Positions 13,567-21,979 of a DNA stretch of 33,780 nucleotides are shown here, piece after piece. This DNA is from JBDTRY01 sp039931435 (lineage in GTDB: Bacteria > Acidobacteriota > Thermoanaerobaculia > Gp7-AA8), in NCBI GenBank assembly GCA_039931435.1, contig JBDTRY010000020.1, positions 1 through 33,780 on the forward strand, written 5' to 3'. Position numbers and translations under genes: made by a program. Under the pieces are notes generated by a model, which saw nothing but the letters and a program-made list of their open reading frames with translations, did no database searches and was not told where the DNA came from. Position 1 is the stretch's first letter. Every line of letters begins with the position of its first letter.

Positions 13567-16431
13567 ATGACATCACGGTTTCTCCTTCTGTTGCTACTTT
13601 CCTTTTCATTTTCCTCGAAGGCATTGTGCCAGACGCCGTCCGCCGATTGGCGAACGATCGAAACCAGCCACTTCCGCTTTCATTTTCCATCGCAGTTCGA
13701 AGACTGGACCCGTGCGGCTGCGGGAAAAATGGAATCGGTCCGTTCCGATGTGATGGCCGCGGTCGGTTACGAACCGAAAGAAAAAGTCGACGTCCTGGTC
13801 ATGGATCCCGTGGCGGAGGCGAACGGATCGGCGTGGCCTATTCTCGGCCGGGCCCGGATCATTTTATGGACCAGTCCCCCCGGACCGGATAGTCAGATTG
13901 GGAACTACGCAGATTTTGTCGAGTTGCTTACCGTCCACGAAGAGACGCACATCGTACATCTTCTGCGGCCTTCGCGAAGTCCACTTGGACGCCTTTACGC
14001 GACGCTGCTGCCGATCGGTCCCATTTCACTCAGCGCTCCTCGATGGGTGGTCGAAGGTTACGCCACCCTCGTCGAGGGGGAGCTTACCGGCTCAGGCCGG
14101 CCGAACAGTGCCTTGCGCTCGTCGATTCTGCGCCGGTGGGCGCAACTCGGTCGCCTTCCTGGTTATTCACGGCTCTCCTCCGGTTCCGAGAGCTGGATGG
14201 GGATGTCCATGGCCTATCTCGTGGGCTCGGCATATCTCGAATGGCTCCAGGAGCGGAGAGGGCCGGACAGCCTTCGTCGTCTCTGGGCCCGCATGACAGC
14301 GAGAGAGGAGCGCAGTTTCGACGAAGCCTTTGCCGGAGTTTTCGGAGAGCGCCCCGCCCAACTTTACGATCGCTTCACTGCCGAGCTTACATATCGCGCC
14401 ATCGCCGTTGAAAAGGAGCGCCTGCCTTCGCTGCGCGAAGGTGAGCTCTGGCAGGAGTTTGACTGGACGACAGGAGCGCCGCAGATCTCGCCGGACGGCG
14501 AAAAGTTGTTGACCGTCGTTTCCGATCGCGATGAACCGCAGGTGTTGACCATTTTTTCCACATCGCCAGATCCGAAAGCGGAAGAAAGCTTCAAAAAGCG
14601 GATTGCGGCGATGATCGAGAAAGATCCTGCCGACGTCGCTCCCGTAGACAAGCCGCTGCCGCACAAAACGCTCGATGAGCTGAATAGTCTCGACTTCGCA
14701 CGGTATATCAGCCCCCGCTGGCTGGGCTCGGACGAAGTGATCTACGAACAATCGCTTCCCGATCACGCCGGCGTTCTGCATCCTGATCTGTTTCGTTGGA
14801 ATCCGGAGCTGCAGACATCTGATCGCCTCAGCTGGGGAGCGGATCTCCGCGAAGCGGACCCTTTCCCGGACGGATCCGCGGTAGTTGCCGTACGGCAACG
14901 CTACGGCAAGTCTCAGCTCGTCCTCTACGATCTCCAGAAAAATATCGCGCAACCTCTGACCGAGGCCGGCGTTTCGGAAACGTATTCGTGGCCCCGCGTC
15001 AGTGCGGATGGCGGGCGAATTGTTTACGTGGTTCACCGCGACCGTCGCTGGAATCTGGCGGTGATGGATCTGGCTACGCGCCGCAGTGACCTGCTGGAAT
15101 CCAGTGACGGGCTTCTCATCGCCCAGCCGGCGTGGAGCAGCGATGGCCGGGCGGTTTATGCGGCAGTGGGGCGCGACGGATTCATCGACATCGAACGGTT
15201 TCCGTTGAGCGGAGGCCCGTCCGTGGCCATCACACGCACGCAGGGAGCCGCTCTGGCACCGGCTCCCTCACCGGACGGGGCCTGGGTCTATTTCCTTTCG
15301 ATGACCGCGGACGGGTTCGACATTCGTCGCATTGCCGTAGATGCGCAAATGGAGCCGCTGCCCGAGCTCCACTATCCAGCGGATCTGCTGCCTCTCGCCG
15401 GGACTCCGCCCGCGGTCTCGCGACGTTTTGCAGTTCAGCCCGCGGGGCCCACCAGGCCCTACGGGATCGGACCACAGGAGGTATCGCTGCTGGAGAGCGG
15501 GAACGCCGCACCCGGAGCTCGGAACTTCGAGGTGGGCGTCCGGATCGGCGACGTTGTAGGGCGTCTGGACACTCTTGTTGTCGGCTCCTTCTTCGGAAAC
15601 CGCGGACCTCGCGGCGGTGCACTGGCTACGGTGTGGCGCGGGTGGCCGGTGGTGGTCGGGTTTCACGTTTTCTCCGCAAATGAGGGCCTCTCACGGGCTA
15701 TCGAGCAGGGAGGAGTGGCAACGTCCGAACGAGGGATCCAGTTGAAGGCGGATTGGACCCGCCAGTGGCGAGACAGCTCATTGGAAATTACGACAGGCCT
15801 TCTTGGCGAACGCCTCAAAGGGTCCGCGACGGACCGCCGGTTCGGCGAGCACTTCGTCTATGCCTCGTCGGATTTCGACGGTGTCATTCCACGAGGAACC
15901 TGGCGCGTTCCCTACGGGGTTCACACGGAAGGCGCCTTCGGATCGACGGAGGGCGATTCGTGGACGCGCGAATCAATCTCGCTGGAAGGCGGGGTGCTCG
16001 TTGATCGAAACGGACTCGAACTCTCCTACAGCCGGGGGACCAGTAACGGCCTTGCGAATCCGGCGGACCGTTTCCTGGTGGGGGGACTGCCCAGCACGAT
16101 CGTTCCGGAGTCGGCCTGGATGAATCGAATTTTCATTCCCGCGCTGGAGCCGGGAGTGCTGTCTGGCACAGAGTTCGAGGATCAGAAAGTGACGTTCAGT
16201 ACTTCCGCTCTGCCTCTCACGCCGTTCTACGAACGCGTTCGCGCCTGGGACGGGCAGGCGGCATCAGGAGAATGGCTCGCCCTGGCGGGACTGGAGCTGA
16301 ATCTCTCCGTCGAGAACATGCCGGTGCTGCAGTTTCCTGGAATCGGGATCCGGCTGGGTGCTGCCAGAATTCTGGACGCGCCTCTGCGCAACCGTACGCG
16401 ATGGTGGGTGGGACTCACGTATCGTCCTTGA
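13567..16431 (+). CDS. Secreted HExxH metallopeptidase, beta-propeller and C-terminal barrel fusion (paralogue 2)
   Basis: This 954-residue exported protein has the same plan as the gene at 5197-8160. A signal peptide (about 1-21, ending SKALCQ) precedes a peptidase part with HEETH at 124-128 and RWVVEG at 159-164, giving His124, His128 and Glu163 as the likely zinc ligands. Residues about 290-620 contain propeller blades with repeated ISPDGEKLL, VSADGGRIVY, SSDGRAVYAA and PSPDGAWVYF words. The C-terminal third (about 650-954) is strand-rich and barrel-like, ending in WWVGLTYRP. The peptidase segment is shorter than in paralogue 1 (35 versus 50 residues between second His and Glu). GGAG lies five bases before the ATG. 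The substrate is unknown; outer-membrane location is inferred. Confidence 0.83.
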   Translation: MTSRFLLLLLLSFSFSSKALCQTPSADWRTIETSHFRFHFPSQFEDWTRAAAGKMESVRSDVMAAVGYEPKEKVDVLVMDPVAEANGSAWPILGRARIILWTSPPGPDSQIGNYADFVELLTVHEETHIVHLLRPSRSPLGRLYATLLPIGPISLSAPRWVVEGYATLVEGELTGSGRPNSALRSSILRRWAQLGRLPGYSRLSSGSESWMGMSMAYLVGSAYLEWLQERRGPDSLRRLWARMTAREERSFDEAFAGVFGERPAQLYDRFTAELTYRAIAVEKERLPSLREGELWQEFDWTTGAPQISPDGEKLLTVVSDRDEPQVLTIFSTSPDPKAEESFKKRIAAMIEKDPADVAPVDKPLPHKTLDELNSLDFARYISPRWLGSDEVIYEQSLPDHAGVLHPDLFRWNPELQTSDRLSWGADLREADPFPDGSAVVAVRQRYGKSQLVLYDLQKNIAQPLTEAGVSETYSWPRVSADGGRIVYVVHRDRRWNLAVMDLATRRSDLLESSDGLLIAQPAWSSDGRAVYAAVGRDGFIDIERFPLSGGPSVAITRTQGAALAPAPSPDGAWVYFLSMTADGFDIRRIAVDAQMEPLPELHYPADLLPLAGTPPAVSRRFAVQPAGPTRPYGIGPQEVSLLESGNAAPGARNFEVGVRIGDVVGRLDTLVVGSFFGNRGPRGGALATVWRGWPVVVGFHVFSANEGLSRAIEQGGVATSERGIQLKADWTRQWRDSSLEITTGLLGERLKGSATDRRFGEHFVYASSDFDGVIPRGTWRVPYGVHTEGAFGSTEGDSWTRESISLEGGVLVDRNGLELSYSRGTSNGLANPADRFLVGGLPSTIVPESAWMNRIFIPALEPGVLSGTEFEDQKVTFSTSALPLTPFYERVRAWDGQAASGEWLALAGLELNLSVENMPVLQFPGIGIRLGAARILDAPLRNRTRWWVGLTYRP

Positions 16432-16443
16432 CAGGGCGTAGAA

Positions 16444-16463
16444 GGGCCGGATCACTCCGACCC
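16444..16463 (-). terminator. Weak hairpin between convergent genes
   Basis: On the minus strand GGGTCGGA and TCCGGCCC form an eight-base stem (one G-U pair) around a four-base loop, about 20 bases after the asparaginase-like gene stop. The following TTCT is a poor U-tract, so termination is only possible, not certain. On the plus strand the same stem has one mismatch. Confidence 0.35.
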
Positions 16464-16482
16464 TCCATCGTTGCTTGCGGCG

Positions 16483-17511
16483 TTACTTTTCGTCCTTGTA
16501 GATGGCGATGTGTGGGATCCCATCGGGACCCATATAGCCTCGGTACATGCCTTCTGTGTTGAACGAAAAGGCGTGATTGCCTTTCGCGTCCATGACGATC
16601 ACACCGCCGTCGCCCTCGGGAAAGGGAAGCTTCTTGTGGATGACTTCGTCGGCCGCCTGCTGCACCGTCATGCCGCGGTATTCGACCAGGGCGGCGATGT
16701 CGTGAGCGACTGTCCAGCGGATGAAGTATTCGCCGGTGCCGGTTGCCGACACGCCGGCGGACCTGTTGTTTGCGTAGGTTCCGGCTCCGATGACCGGCGA
16801 ATCACCGATGCGCCCGTAGCGCTTGTTCGTCAGGCCGCCCGTGGATGTGCCTGCGGCCAGGTTTCCGTCCTTGTCCAGTGCCACACATCCCACGGTACCG
16901 AAGTGATCCACATGCTCCGGTTCCACACGGCTCGTTTTGTTCTTCGCCGCGTTTTCCGCCATGAGCTCTTCCTGCAGTTCCTTCCAGCGTCGTTCCGTCC
17001 AGAAGTACGACGGATCGACGATGTCCAGACCCTGTTCGGTGGCAAAGAGCTCGGCACCCTTTCCAGCCATCATCACGTGCTTCGACTTTTCCATGACCGC
17101 TCGGGCGGCCGAAATCGGATTCTTGACAATGGAGACTCCTGCTACCGCGCCCGCGGCCAGAGTCTTGCCGTTCATGATCGAGGCGTCGAGCTCGTTCCGG
17201 CCCTCGTGCGTGAAGACCGCGCCTTTACCGGCATTGAACATCGGTGAATCTTCCATGAGGCGGATGGTGGCCTCTACGGCATCGAGACTCGAACCGCCTT
17301 TTTGCAGGACGCCGTAACCGGTGCGGATAGCCTGCTCGAGAATCTTTCGGTAGGCCGCATCCTGCTCCGGCGTCACGTTCTTCTTCAGGATCGTTCCCGC
17401 TCCGCCGTGAATGACCAGCGCGATGGGAGATGACGGCTTAGTCTGGGCAGCCGCCATGACGGTTACCAGGAACGACAGGAAGACAGAAGTGAAGAACATT
17501 CGTTTTCTCAA
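16483..17511 (-). CDS. Secreted isoaspartyl peptidase/L-asparaginase (Ntn-hydrolase type)
   Basis: This 342-residue precursor belongs to the plant-type asparaginase/IaaA family, which self-cleaves into two chains and removes isoaspartyl residues or hydrolyses asparagine. The new N-terminal nucleophile would be Thr206 in HFGTVGCVALD, with Thr224 in AGTSTGG and RIGDSPVIGAGTYA completing the active site. ALVIHGGAGT and the GKGAVFT segment are also conserved. A signal peptide (about 1-22, VMAAAQ) sends it to the periplasm, which is less common than the cytoplasmic form. The start is TTG at 17511 with AAAGGAG seven bases upstream; the ATG four codons later is too far from it. It follows the phosphatase-like gene by 31 bases, so the two probably form an operon. 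Confidence 0.92.
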   Translation of the reverse strand: MRKRMFFTSVFLSFLVTVMAAAQTKPSSPIALVIHGGAGTILKKNVTPEQDAAYRKILEQAIRTGYGVLQKGGSSLDAVEATIRLMEDSPMFNAGKGAVFTHEGRNELDASIMNGKTLAAGAVAGVSIVKNPISAARAVMEKSKHVMMAGKGAELFATEQGLDIVDPSYFWTERRWKELQEELMAENAAKNKTSRVEPEHVDHFGTVGCVALDKDGNLAAGTSTGGLTNKRYGRIGDSPVIGAGTYANNRSAGVSATGTGEYFIRWTVAHDIAALVEYRGMTVQQAADEVIHKKLPFPEGDGGVIVMDAKGNHAFSFNTEGMYRGYMGPDGIPHIAIYKDEK

Positions 17512-17542
17512 AGCTGGTCTCCTTTTCGGTGAGCGGCATGGT

Positions 17543-18439
17543 TCAGCGATTCGGCGCGGTGCGGAGAACGCTGCGTTTCAGTCGAAGTTGCTCGTCGGCG
17601 GGAGCGCTCCGCTGATAATTGATGGCCGCCGCTTCCCACGATCCGTACATCGGGTTCGGGATGACGATCCAGCTCGTGCCCCATCGATCGCTGTAGCGGT
17701 CCACGATGCCCGTGCGCTGGGCAACCGTGGAATGATCGTCCGTGAAGAAATCACCGAGGTTGTCGCCGACCAGAAGGAGGACCCTGTAGTGGGCGGCCAC
17801 TTCCTGGCGGCGAGGGGTTTTGTCGTCACTCTTCCACTCCGGCCGTTCTCCTCGAAGCAACACGACGTCGGTACTGGTATCAACAGGAAAACCCTCGCTG
17901 AGGAGATTTCTCCGTGTCGATTCCTCTGTGGAGAAATCGCGGTTGGAAATGTAAAAAACGGTGACACCTCGCGCCGCCGCATATCTGGCGAACTCCACCG
18001 CCCCCGGCACGGCAGCCGCCCGGGCCTCGCCCACCCACTCGTTCCAGCCCGCCGAACTATACGAGGCGCCACTCTCGATCAGGCGGGCTTCGAAGGGAGA
18101 GTTGTCCAGAACGGTGTCATCGATATCGACGATGACCGCAGGAGGAAGGCTGGCGTAGTTCCCTGTCTGCTCGACCGCCGCTGTGTCCTGGGGGCGGCCC
18201 AGCTCTATGTCCAGCGCGTGCTGGGCGGCGGTAAATGCCTGGAGCGCTCCGGCGCGGTATTCGGCCGAGGTCTGAACCCAGACCACGCTGTTCAGGTTTT
18301 CGTGGGGCACTGTCCTTGCCATCGGAGGGGAGACCGGCGTGACATCCATGGGCGTGACAGGGGGCGCCGAGTGGCAGGACGCAATCAAAGCCACTGCCAG
18401 GAACCGGGGCAGGACTGGGAAGATCGATGGTTTCAGCAT
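17543..18439 (-). CDS. HAD-family class B acid phosphatase-like lipoprotein (5'-nucleotidase e(P4) type)
   Basis: This 298-residue lipoprotein would remove phosphate from nucleotides or other small esters outside the cytoplasm. The signal sequence ends in a lipobox (LIAS-Cys22). The HAD motif I is DIDDTVLDNS, with nucleophile Asp105 and acid/base Asp107. Motif II falls in VFYISNRD and motif IV in LLLVGDNLGDFF, so the active site looks complete. These features match the e(P4)/class B acid phosphatase group, which is typically 250-300 residues. ATG at 18439 with AGGA eight bases upstream is chosen over the frame start at 18487, which lacks a signal. The downstream asparaginase-like enzyme is also secreted, hinting at shared scavenging. 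Confidence 0.9.
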   Translation of the reverse strand: MLKPSIFPVLPRFLAVALIASCHSAPPVTPMDVTPVSPPMARTVPHENLNSVVWVQTSAEYRAGALQAFTAAQHALDIELGRPQDTAAVEQTGNYASLPPAVIVDIDDTVLDNSPFEARLIESGASYSSAGWNEWVGEARAAAVPGAVEFARYAAARGVTVFYISNRDFSTEESTRRNLLSEGFPVDTSTDVVLLRGERPEWKSDDKTPRRQEVAAHYRVLLLVGDNLGDFFTDDHSTVAQRTGIVDRYSDRWGTSWIVIPNPMYGSWEAAAINYQRSAPADEQLRLKRSVLRTAPNR

Positions 18440-18517
18440 GCAGTCATTCCTATTGTGTGAATCTCTATTCCGGGCGGATGAGGTCAACCTTTCCCGCTTC
18501 GAACCGTAAGACTATAG

Positions 18518-18535
18518 CGGTTCGGCTGCGAACCG
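18518..18535 (+). promoter_or_regulatory. Perfect inverted repeat just upstream of the DUF4097-like gene
   Basis: CGGTTCG-GCTG-CGAACCG has seven-base arms and a four-base loop and ends next to the AAGGAG ribosome site of the gene at 18551. It may form a leader hairpin or an operator. A TATAGC word directly before it could be a -10, but no -35 is convincing. Confidence 0.3.
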
Positions 18536-18550
18536 GAAGGAGCGATTCCT

Positions 18551-19333
18551 ATGAAGACCTTTACCACGCTTGTTCTCCTCATTGCCGGGGCCTCCGGAAC
18601 TGCCCTGGCGAACGATTGCGCTTTCAGGGCCAATCGTGAAGGATCATTCCAGATAAGCGGTGCGCGCTCCATCGATGTTCTCGCCCACGCCGGTGATCTG
18701 AGCATTGTGGGCCGCCCGGGGTTGACGCAGGCTCGCGCCTCCGGCGTCGCCTGTGCGTCCCGGAAAGAACTTCTCGATTCGATCCGAATCGTCGGTACCC
18801 GTTCAGGAGACAGTCTGGATATCGAAACTGAGATGCCCCAGGACCTCGGTGGTCTGGCCTCTCTTTTCGGGTTCGGCGACTACGCGCGGCTCGATCTGAC
18901 TCTGGAAGTTCCCGACGCTGTCCCGCTCATTGTCCGGGATGGAAGTGGAGACACGATCATCGAGAACGTTGCCGGGTTGACGCTCGAAGATGGTTCCGGG
19001 GAGATCCGGATTTCCGGCGTGCACGGGAATGTCCGGGTTCGGGACGGATCCGGGGACATGGAAATTCGTCGCACCGCGGGAAATGTCGAGATCAGCGACG
19101 GGTCCGGAGACATTACGGTGCAGGGCGTGGGTGGAGATGTTGTCATCGATTCTGACGGATCGGGCGATATCGATATCGCGGACGTAACGAGGAACGTTCT
19201 GGTCAAAAATGACGGTTCGGGTTCGATTTCAGTTGCCTGGGTGAAGGGCACATTCACGGTCGACGACGACGGATCAGGCGGAATCCACTATCGCGACGTC
19301 GCCGGGAAGGTCACTCTCCCGCCGGATCGTTGA
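18551..19333 (+). CDS. Secreted DUF4097-like beta-solenoid repeat protein
   Basis: This 260-residue exported protein has a signal peptide ending GTALA/ND near residue 21. From about residue 125 it is built of roughly 20-residue repeats, each carrying a DGSG turn (RDGSGDTII, EDGSGEIRI, RDGSGDMEI, SDGSGDITV, DSDGSGDIDI, NDGSGSISV, DDGSGGIHY). This is the pattern of the DUF4097/putative-adhesin family, which forms right-handed beta-solenoids. At least seven turns are visible. No catalytic site is evident, and the role may be structural or adhesive. AAGGAG lies eight bases before the ATG. The 3' end overlaps the convergent lipoprotein gene by 23 bases. Confidence 0.85.
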   Translation: MKTFTTLVLLIAGASGTALANDCAFRANREGSFQISGARSIDVLAHAGDLSIVGRPGLTQARASGVACASRKELLDSIRIVGTRSGDSLDIETEMPQDLGGLASLFGFGDYARLDLTLEVPDAVPLIVRDGSGDTIIENVAGLTLEDGSGEIRISGVHGNVRVRDGSGDMEIRRTAGNVEISDGSGDITVQGVGGDVVIDSDGSGDIDIADVTRNVLVKNDGSGSISVAWVKGTFTVDDDGSGGIHYRDVAGKVTLPPDR

Positions 19334-20117
19334 TCGTCGGATCTGCGGAAGAGTTCGCGGGGCTCGCTCCGGATACAACTCCCGGCGTGAGCCTGTGCGG
19401 ACGCCTGTCGTACCAGAACCCGACCCAGTGCCCGGGATAGTTGATGAAGAGCAGAAAACTCGATAGAAGCCGGTTTCCCACCCTCACGGAACTCGTCGGC
19501 CCGTAAGCAACGTCTACATTGCTGAAAGTATGGCCGGCAAGCGTAATGTTTACGCGCGCCCGCCCGGGAAGGCCGGAAGGATTCAGATTCAGCGGCAGGA
19601 GCAGGGTGTCGGGAAGTGCCGTGTCGATGACCGCCTGGTAGACCTCGTCACCAACCTGAACGGGGACGGTGGGGACACCGGAAAACTCGTATCGTGTCAG
19701 GTCGGAGCGGTCTGTGTCCCCGGTGAGCAGGGTGATCAGACGGTTGCGATAGTCCACGGCAATCGTCCACCGTCTCCAGACATCGAAACCGACAAAGCCG
19801 TCGGCAAGGTTTTCAAGATCGAACCTGGCCGGGTTCACCGTGGTCCGGAAATGGTTTCCCAGACGGAGGGTAGGACTTCCCGTACCGATATCGCGGAAGT
19901 GGTCGTCGACGAGGGAACGCGGCAGGGCCGTGGCGATCAGAAACCGTCCCGGGGTTCCTGCGATCGATGCCTTGGAAAGTACCAGTTCGTTGCGGTCGAA
20001 ATCGAAGGCAAGGTTCCTTTCCTTGGTGACCTTGCTGCCGCGTGAGGCGCATTGCGTGATCGAACACGCCAGGAGTGCGCAGATGAGCGCACTGGCGATG
20101 TTCAGGAACGATCTCAT
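19311..20117 (-). CDS. Retropepsin-like lipoprotein with one degenerate lobe
   Basis: This 268-residue protein begins with a lipoprotein-like signal (LLAC, Cys18; alternatively Cys23). It contains two copies of the retropepsin active-site pattern. The first, FLIATALPRSL (about 59-69), has Ala62 where the catalytic Asp should be. The second, AVIDTALPDTL (162-172), keeps Asp165 but has DTA instead of DTG. It thus resembles two-lobed bacterial aspartyl proteases but probably has lost or altered activity, or works as a dimer through the second lobe. GGAGG eight bases before ATG 20117 fixes the start; a GTG five codons earlier overlaps that site. It overlaps the convergent DUF4097-like gene at its 3' end. 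Confidence 0.65.
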   Translation of the reverse strand: MRSFLNIASALICALLACSITQCASRGSKVTKERNLAFDFDRNELVLSKASIAGTPGRFLIATALPRSLVDDHFRDIGTGSPTLRLGNHFRTTVNPARFDLENLADGFVGFDVWRRWTIAVDYRNRLITLLTGDTDRSDLTRYEFSGVPTVPVQVGDEVYQAVIDTALPDTLLLPLNLNPSGLPGRARVNITLAGHTFSNVDVAYGPTSSVRVGNRLLSSFLLFINYPGHWVGFWYDRRPHRLTPGVVSGASPANSSADPTINDPAGE

Positions 20118-20321
20118 CGGCACGCCCTCCACGGATGCGGTAACCCGAAGGAGATTTGCGAAAATCCAACGGCAGGAATCACCACCTCGCCAGGGGGCGG
20201 CGCGCGCTGGAATCGTCTTCGGAACCGACCCGGATGAGTCCGACTCGAAATCCGAGAGATTCGTGCAGAGCGTGGCGCCTTTGAACGACCGGCCCCCGAC
20301 GCAGGTGCCGGAGTGGGAATG

Positions 20322-20327
20322 TACAAT
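20322..20327 (+). promoter_or_regulatory. TACAAT -10 close to the ATG; possible leaderless start
   Basis: TACAAT ends eight bases before the ATG at 20336. No Shine-Dalgarno is present and no good -35 lies 16-18 bases upstream. If the box is used, the transcript would begin at or within a base or two of the start codon. The 20133-20321 stretch holds nothing else I can identify. Confidence 0.35.
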
Positions 20328-20335
20328 GGTCGCTC

Positions 20336-21796
20336 ATGCCGTGTTCTGGCCGGGCAACGGCGATCGCCCTGACCCTTCTTTCTCTTCTCGGCGTTGGGCG
20401 ATGCGCTTCCACCCCGAGCCCACCCCAACCATTGTCCCACGGCGCCGTGGCCGAAACTATCGCGACGACGTCAGTCATTCGAGCCATAGCCTTCGACCAA
20501 TCCGGCGCACTCTGGGCTATCAGAAGCGTCGATGGGCGTTGCTCGCTCGGTGTACTGGACCCGGAGCACCGGCAGACATCCGGTGATGAGCTTCTTCCGT
20601 TCTGTCCCTCGAGCCTTCAGGCGCTCCCGGGCGAGGTCTTCGGCACCGACGGAAACTGGTCGTTTACGGTCTCGATCCCGGCATCAGCTCCGTTGCGATT
20701 CGGAACTCTCGCGGCGTGGTTTTCGTCCGACAACTATGTCAGCGGCCGGAACGAGGGCAGCGTATGGTTTCGAGCTGGAACGAGAGTGAGCCTGCCGGCC
20801 GATCTCGGACAGATGCGTTTCCTCCCGGGAGGGGATGCCATCGTTGGCGTTCAGCATAGCGCTGCAGGCGAGCGTCTGGTGCGAATCGATCCCGGCGCGG
20901 CCCAGCCCACTGACCTCTCGGATTTGTTTCCGTCGATCGATTCATTCGATCTCTCTCCCGATGGCAGGGAGCTCGTTTTTTCCGCGTTGCGATCGTCCGG
21001 TTTCGACGCTGCGATCGGGTCGACGGCATCGCTGATCAACCACTGGATCAACCCCGATCCGGCGGACGAAATCTGTGTCCGATGGGCCCCACGAGGGCAC
21101 AAAGTCAGTATGGTTGTGCGCAAGGTCGGCGCCAGTTTCATCAGAACCGTTCATGTCCCCACGTCCGCCGAGCTCCCCGTAGCCTTCCCGGGGGAGGAAG
21201 TCGAAGCCCAGGCCTGGGAGCCGAGCGGAGAGAGAATCGCGGTGGTCAGCAGTTCTCCGATTTCCTCGAGTCGCCTCTCCATCGTTCGTTATGGTGGAGA
21301 GGAAATGACGAGGGTTCTCGAGCCGGAGCGGCGCCTGGCCACTGAAACGGACGTTCTGCCTGGTCAGGATGCCGCCGTCCTTCTTCCTCCTGCAAAGGTC
21401 AGGTATGGAGAAAAGTATCCGGTGGTGATCTGGACGGGAGTGGCAAGACCCTATCGCTGGAGCGATCCGCGCGCGGCACTCTTTGCCTCCACCGAATCGG
21501 GCCTTGTCGTTACGACTCTGAGCCCGGCTGCGATCCAACCGGAGTTCTGGTCCGCCATCACCGGGCTTTCCTGGGCGGACGTATCACGGATATTCATCGT
21601 CTCTTATGGACCATTCCCGCCGGGGCGCCTCGGCGGAATTCCAGCGGGGGCAACGATTATCACCGCGATGGACCCCGGAGCCGCCCTCTCCGGGATCAGA
21701 ATCGAGAGGCTGGATGTTTCCGATCCCGAGAGCTTCGACGCCATGGCGGCCAGACTTGTGATCGAGAAAATTACCAGGCAGAAAGCGATGCCGTGA
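20336..21796 (+). CDS. Exported beta-propeller (TolB/WD40-like) protein
   Basis: This 486-residue protein has a signal peptide (IALTLLSLLGVG, then RCAS, possibly a poor lipobox). Repeats such as IRAIAFDQSGALWAI, FDLSPDGRELVFSAL, VRWAPRGHKVSMVV and QAWEPSGERIAVV occur about every 45-60 residues, as in a WD40/TolB-type propeller (about 45-330). The last 130 residues (YGEKYPVVIWTGVARPYRW onward) resemble the start of an alpha/beta-hydrolase-like domain as in propeller peptidases of the S9 family. However, no GxSxG serine, Asp or His triad is visible, so enzymatic activity is doubtful. It is divergent from the retropepsin-like lipoprotein. The function is unknown; a scaffold or binding role is the simplest reading. 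Confidence 0.7.
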   Translation: MPCSGRATAIALTLLSLLGVGRCASTPSPPQPLSHGAVAETIATTSVIRAIAFDQSGALWAIRSVDGRCSLGVLDPEHRQTSGDELLPFCPSSLQALPGEVFGTDGNWSFTVSIPASAPLRFGTLAAWFSSDNYVSGRNEGSVWFRAGTRVSLPADLGQMRFLPGGDAIVGVQHSAAGERLVRIDPGAAQPTDLSDLFPSIDSFDLSPDGRELVFSALRSSGFDAAIGSTASLINHWINPDPADEICVRWAPRGHKVSMVVRKVGASFIRTVHVPTSAELPVAFPGEEVEAQAWEPSGERIAVVSSSPISSSRLSIVRYGGEEMTRVLEPERRLATETDVLPGQDAAVLLPPAKVRYGEKYPVVIWTGVARPYRWSDPRAALFASTESGLVVTTLSPAAIQPEFWSAITGLSWADVSRIFIVSYGPFPPGRLGGIPAGATIITAMDPGAALSGIRIERLDVSDPESFDAMAARLVIEKITRQKAMP

Positions 21797-21979
21797 TGGA
21801 TCTCCGGCCGCTCTGCACAACCGCCCCGAGAGTCTCGGAGCAGGATCGTCGACGGGATCTTCAGTCAGCGAATATCATGATGGAGCGAGCCGTGGTGTCT
21901 CGGAGCGGACCGAACTTGATCCGGGAGTGAGAGGCCGTACGGCAGCTGTACGAACGAGGGGATAAGGATTGGGAGAAGC

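Noticed and set aside
21797..21979. Promoter for the lepB operon
   Set aside because: TTGATC and GTACGG/GATAAG words are present but not at a convincing spacing.
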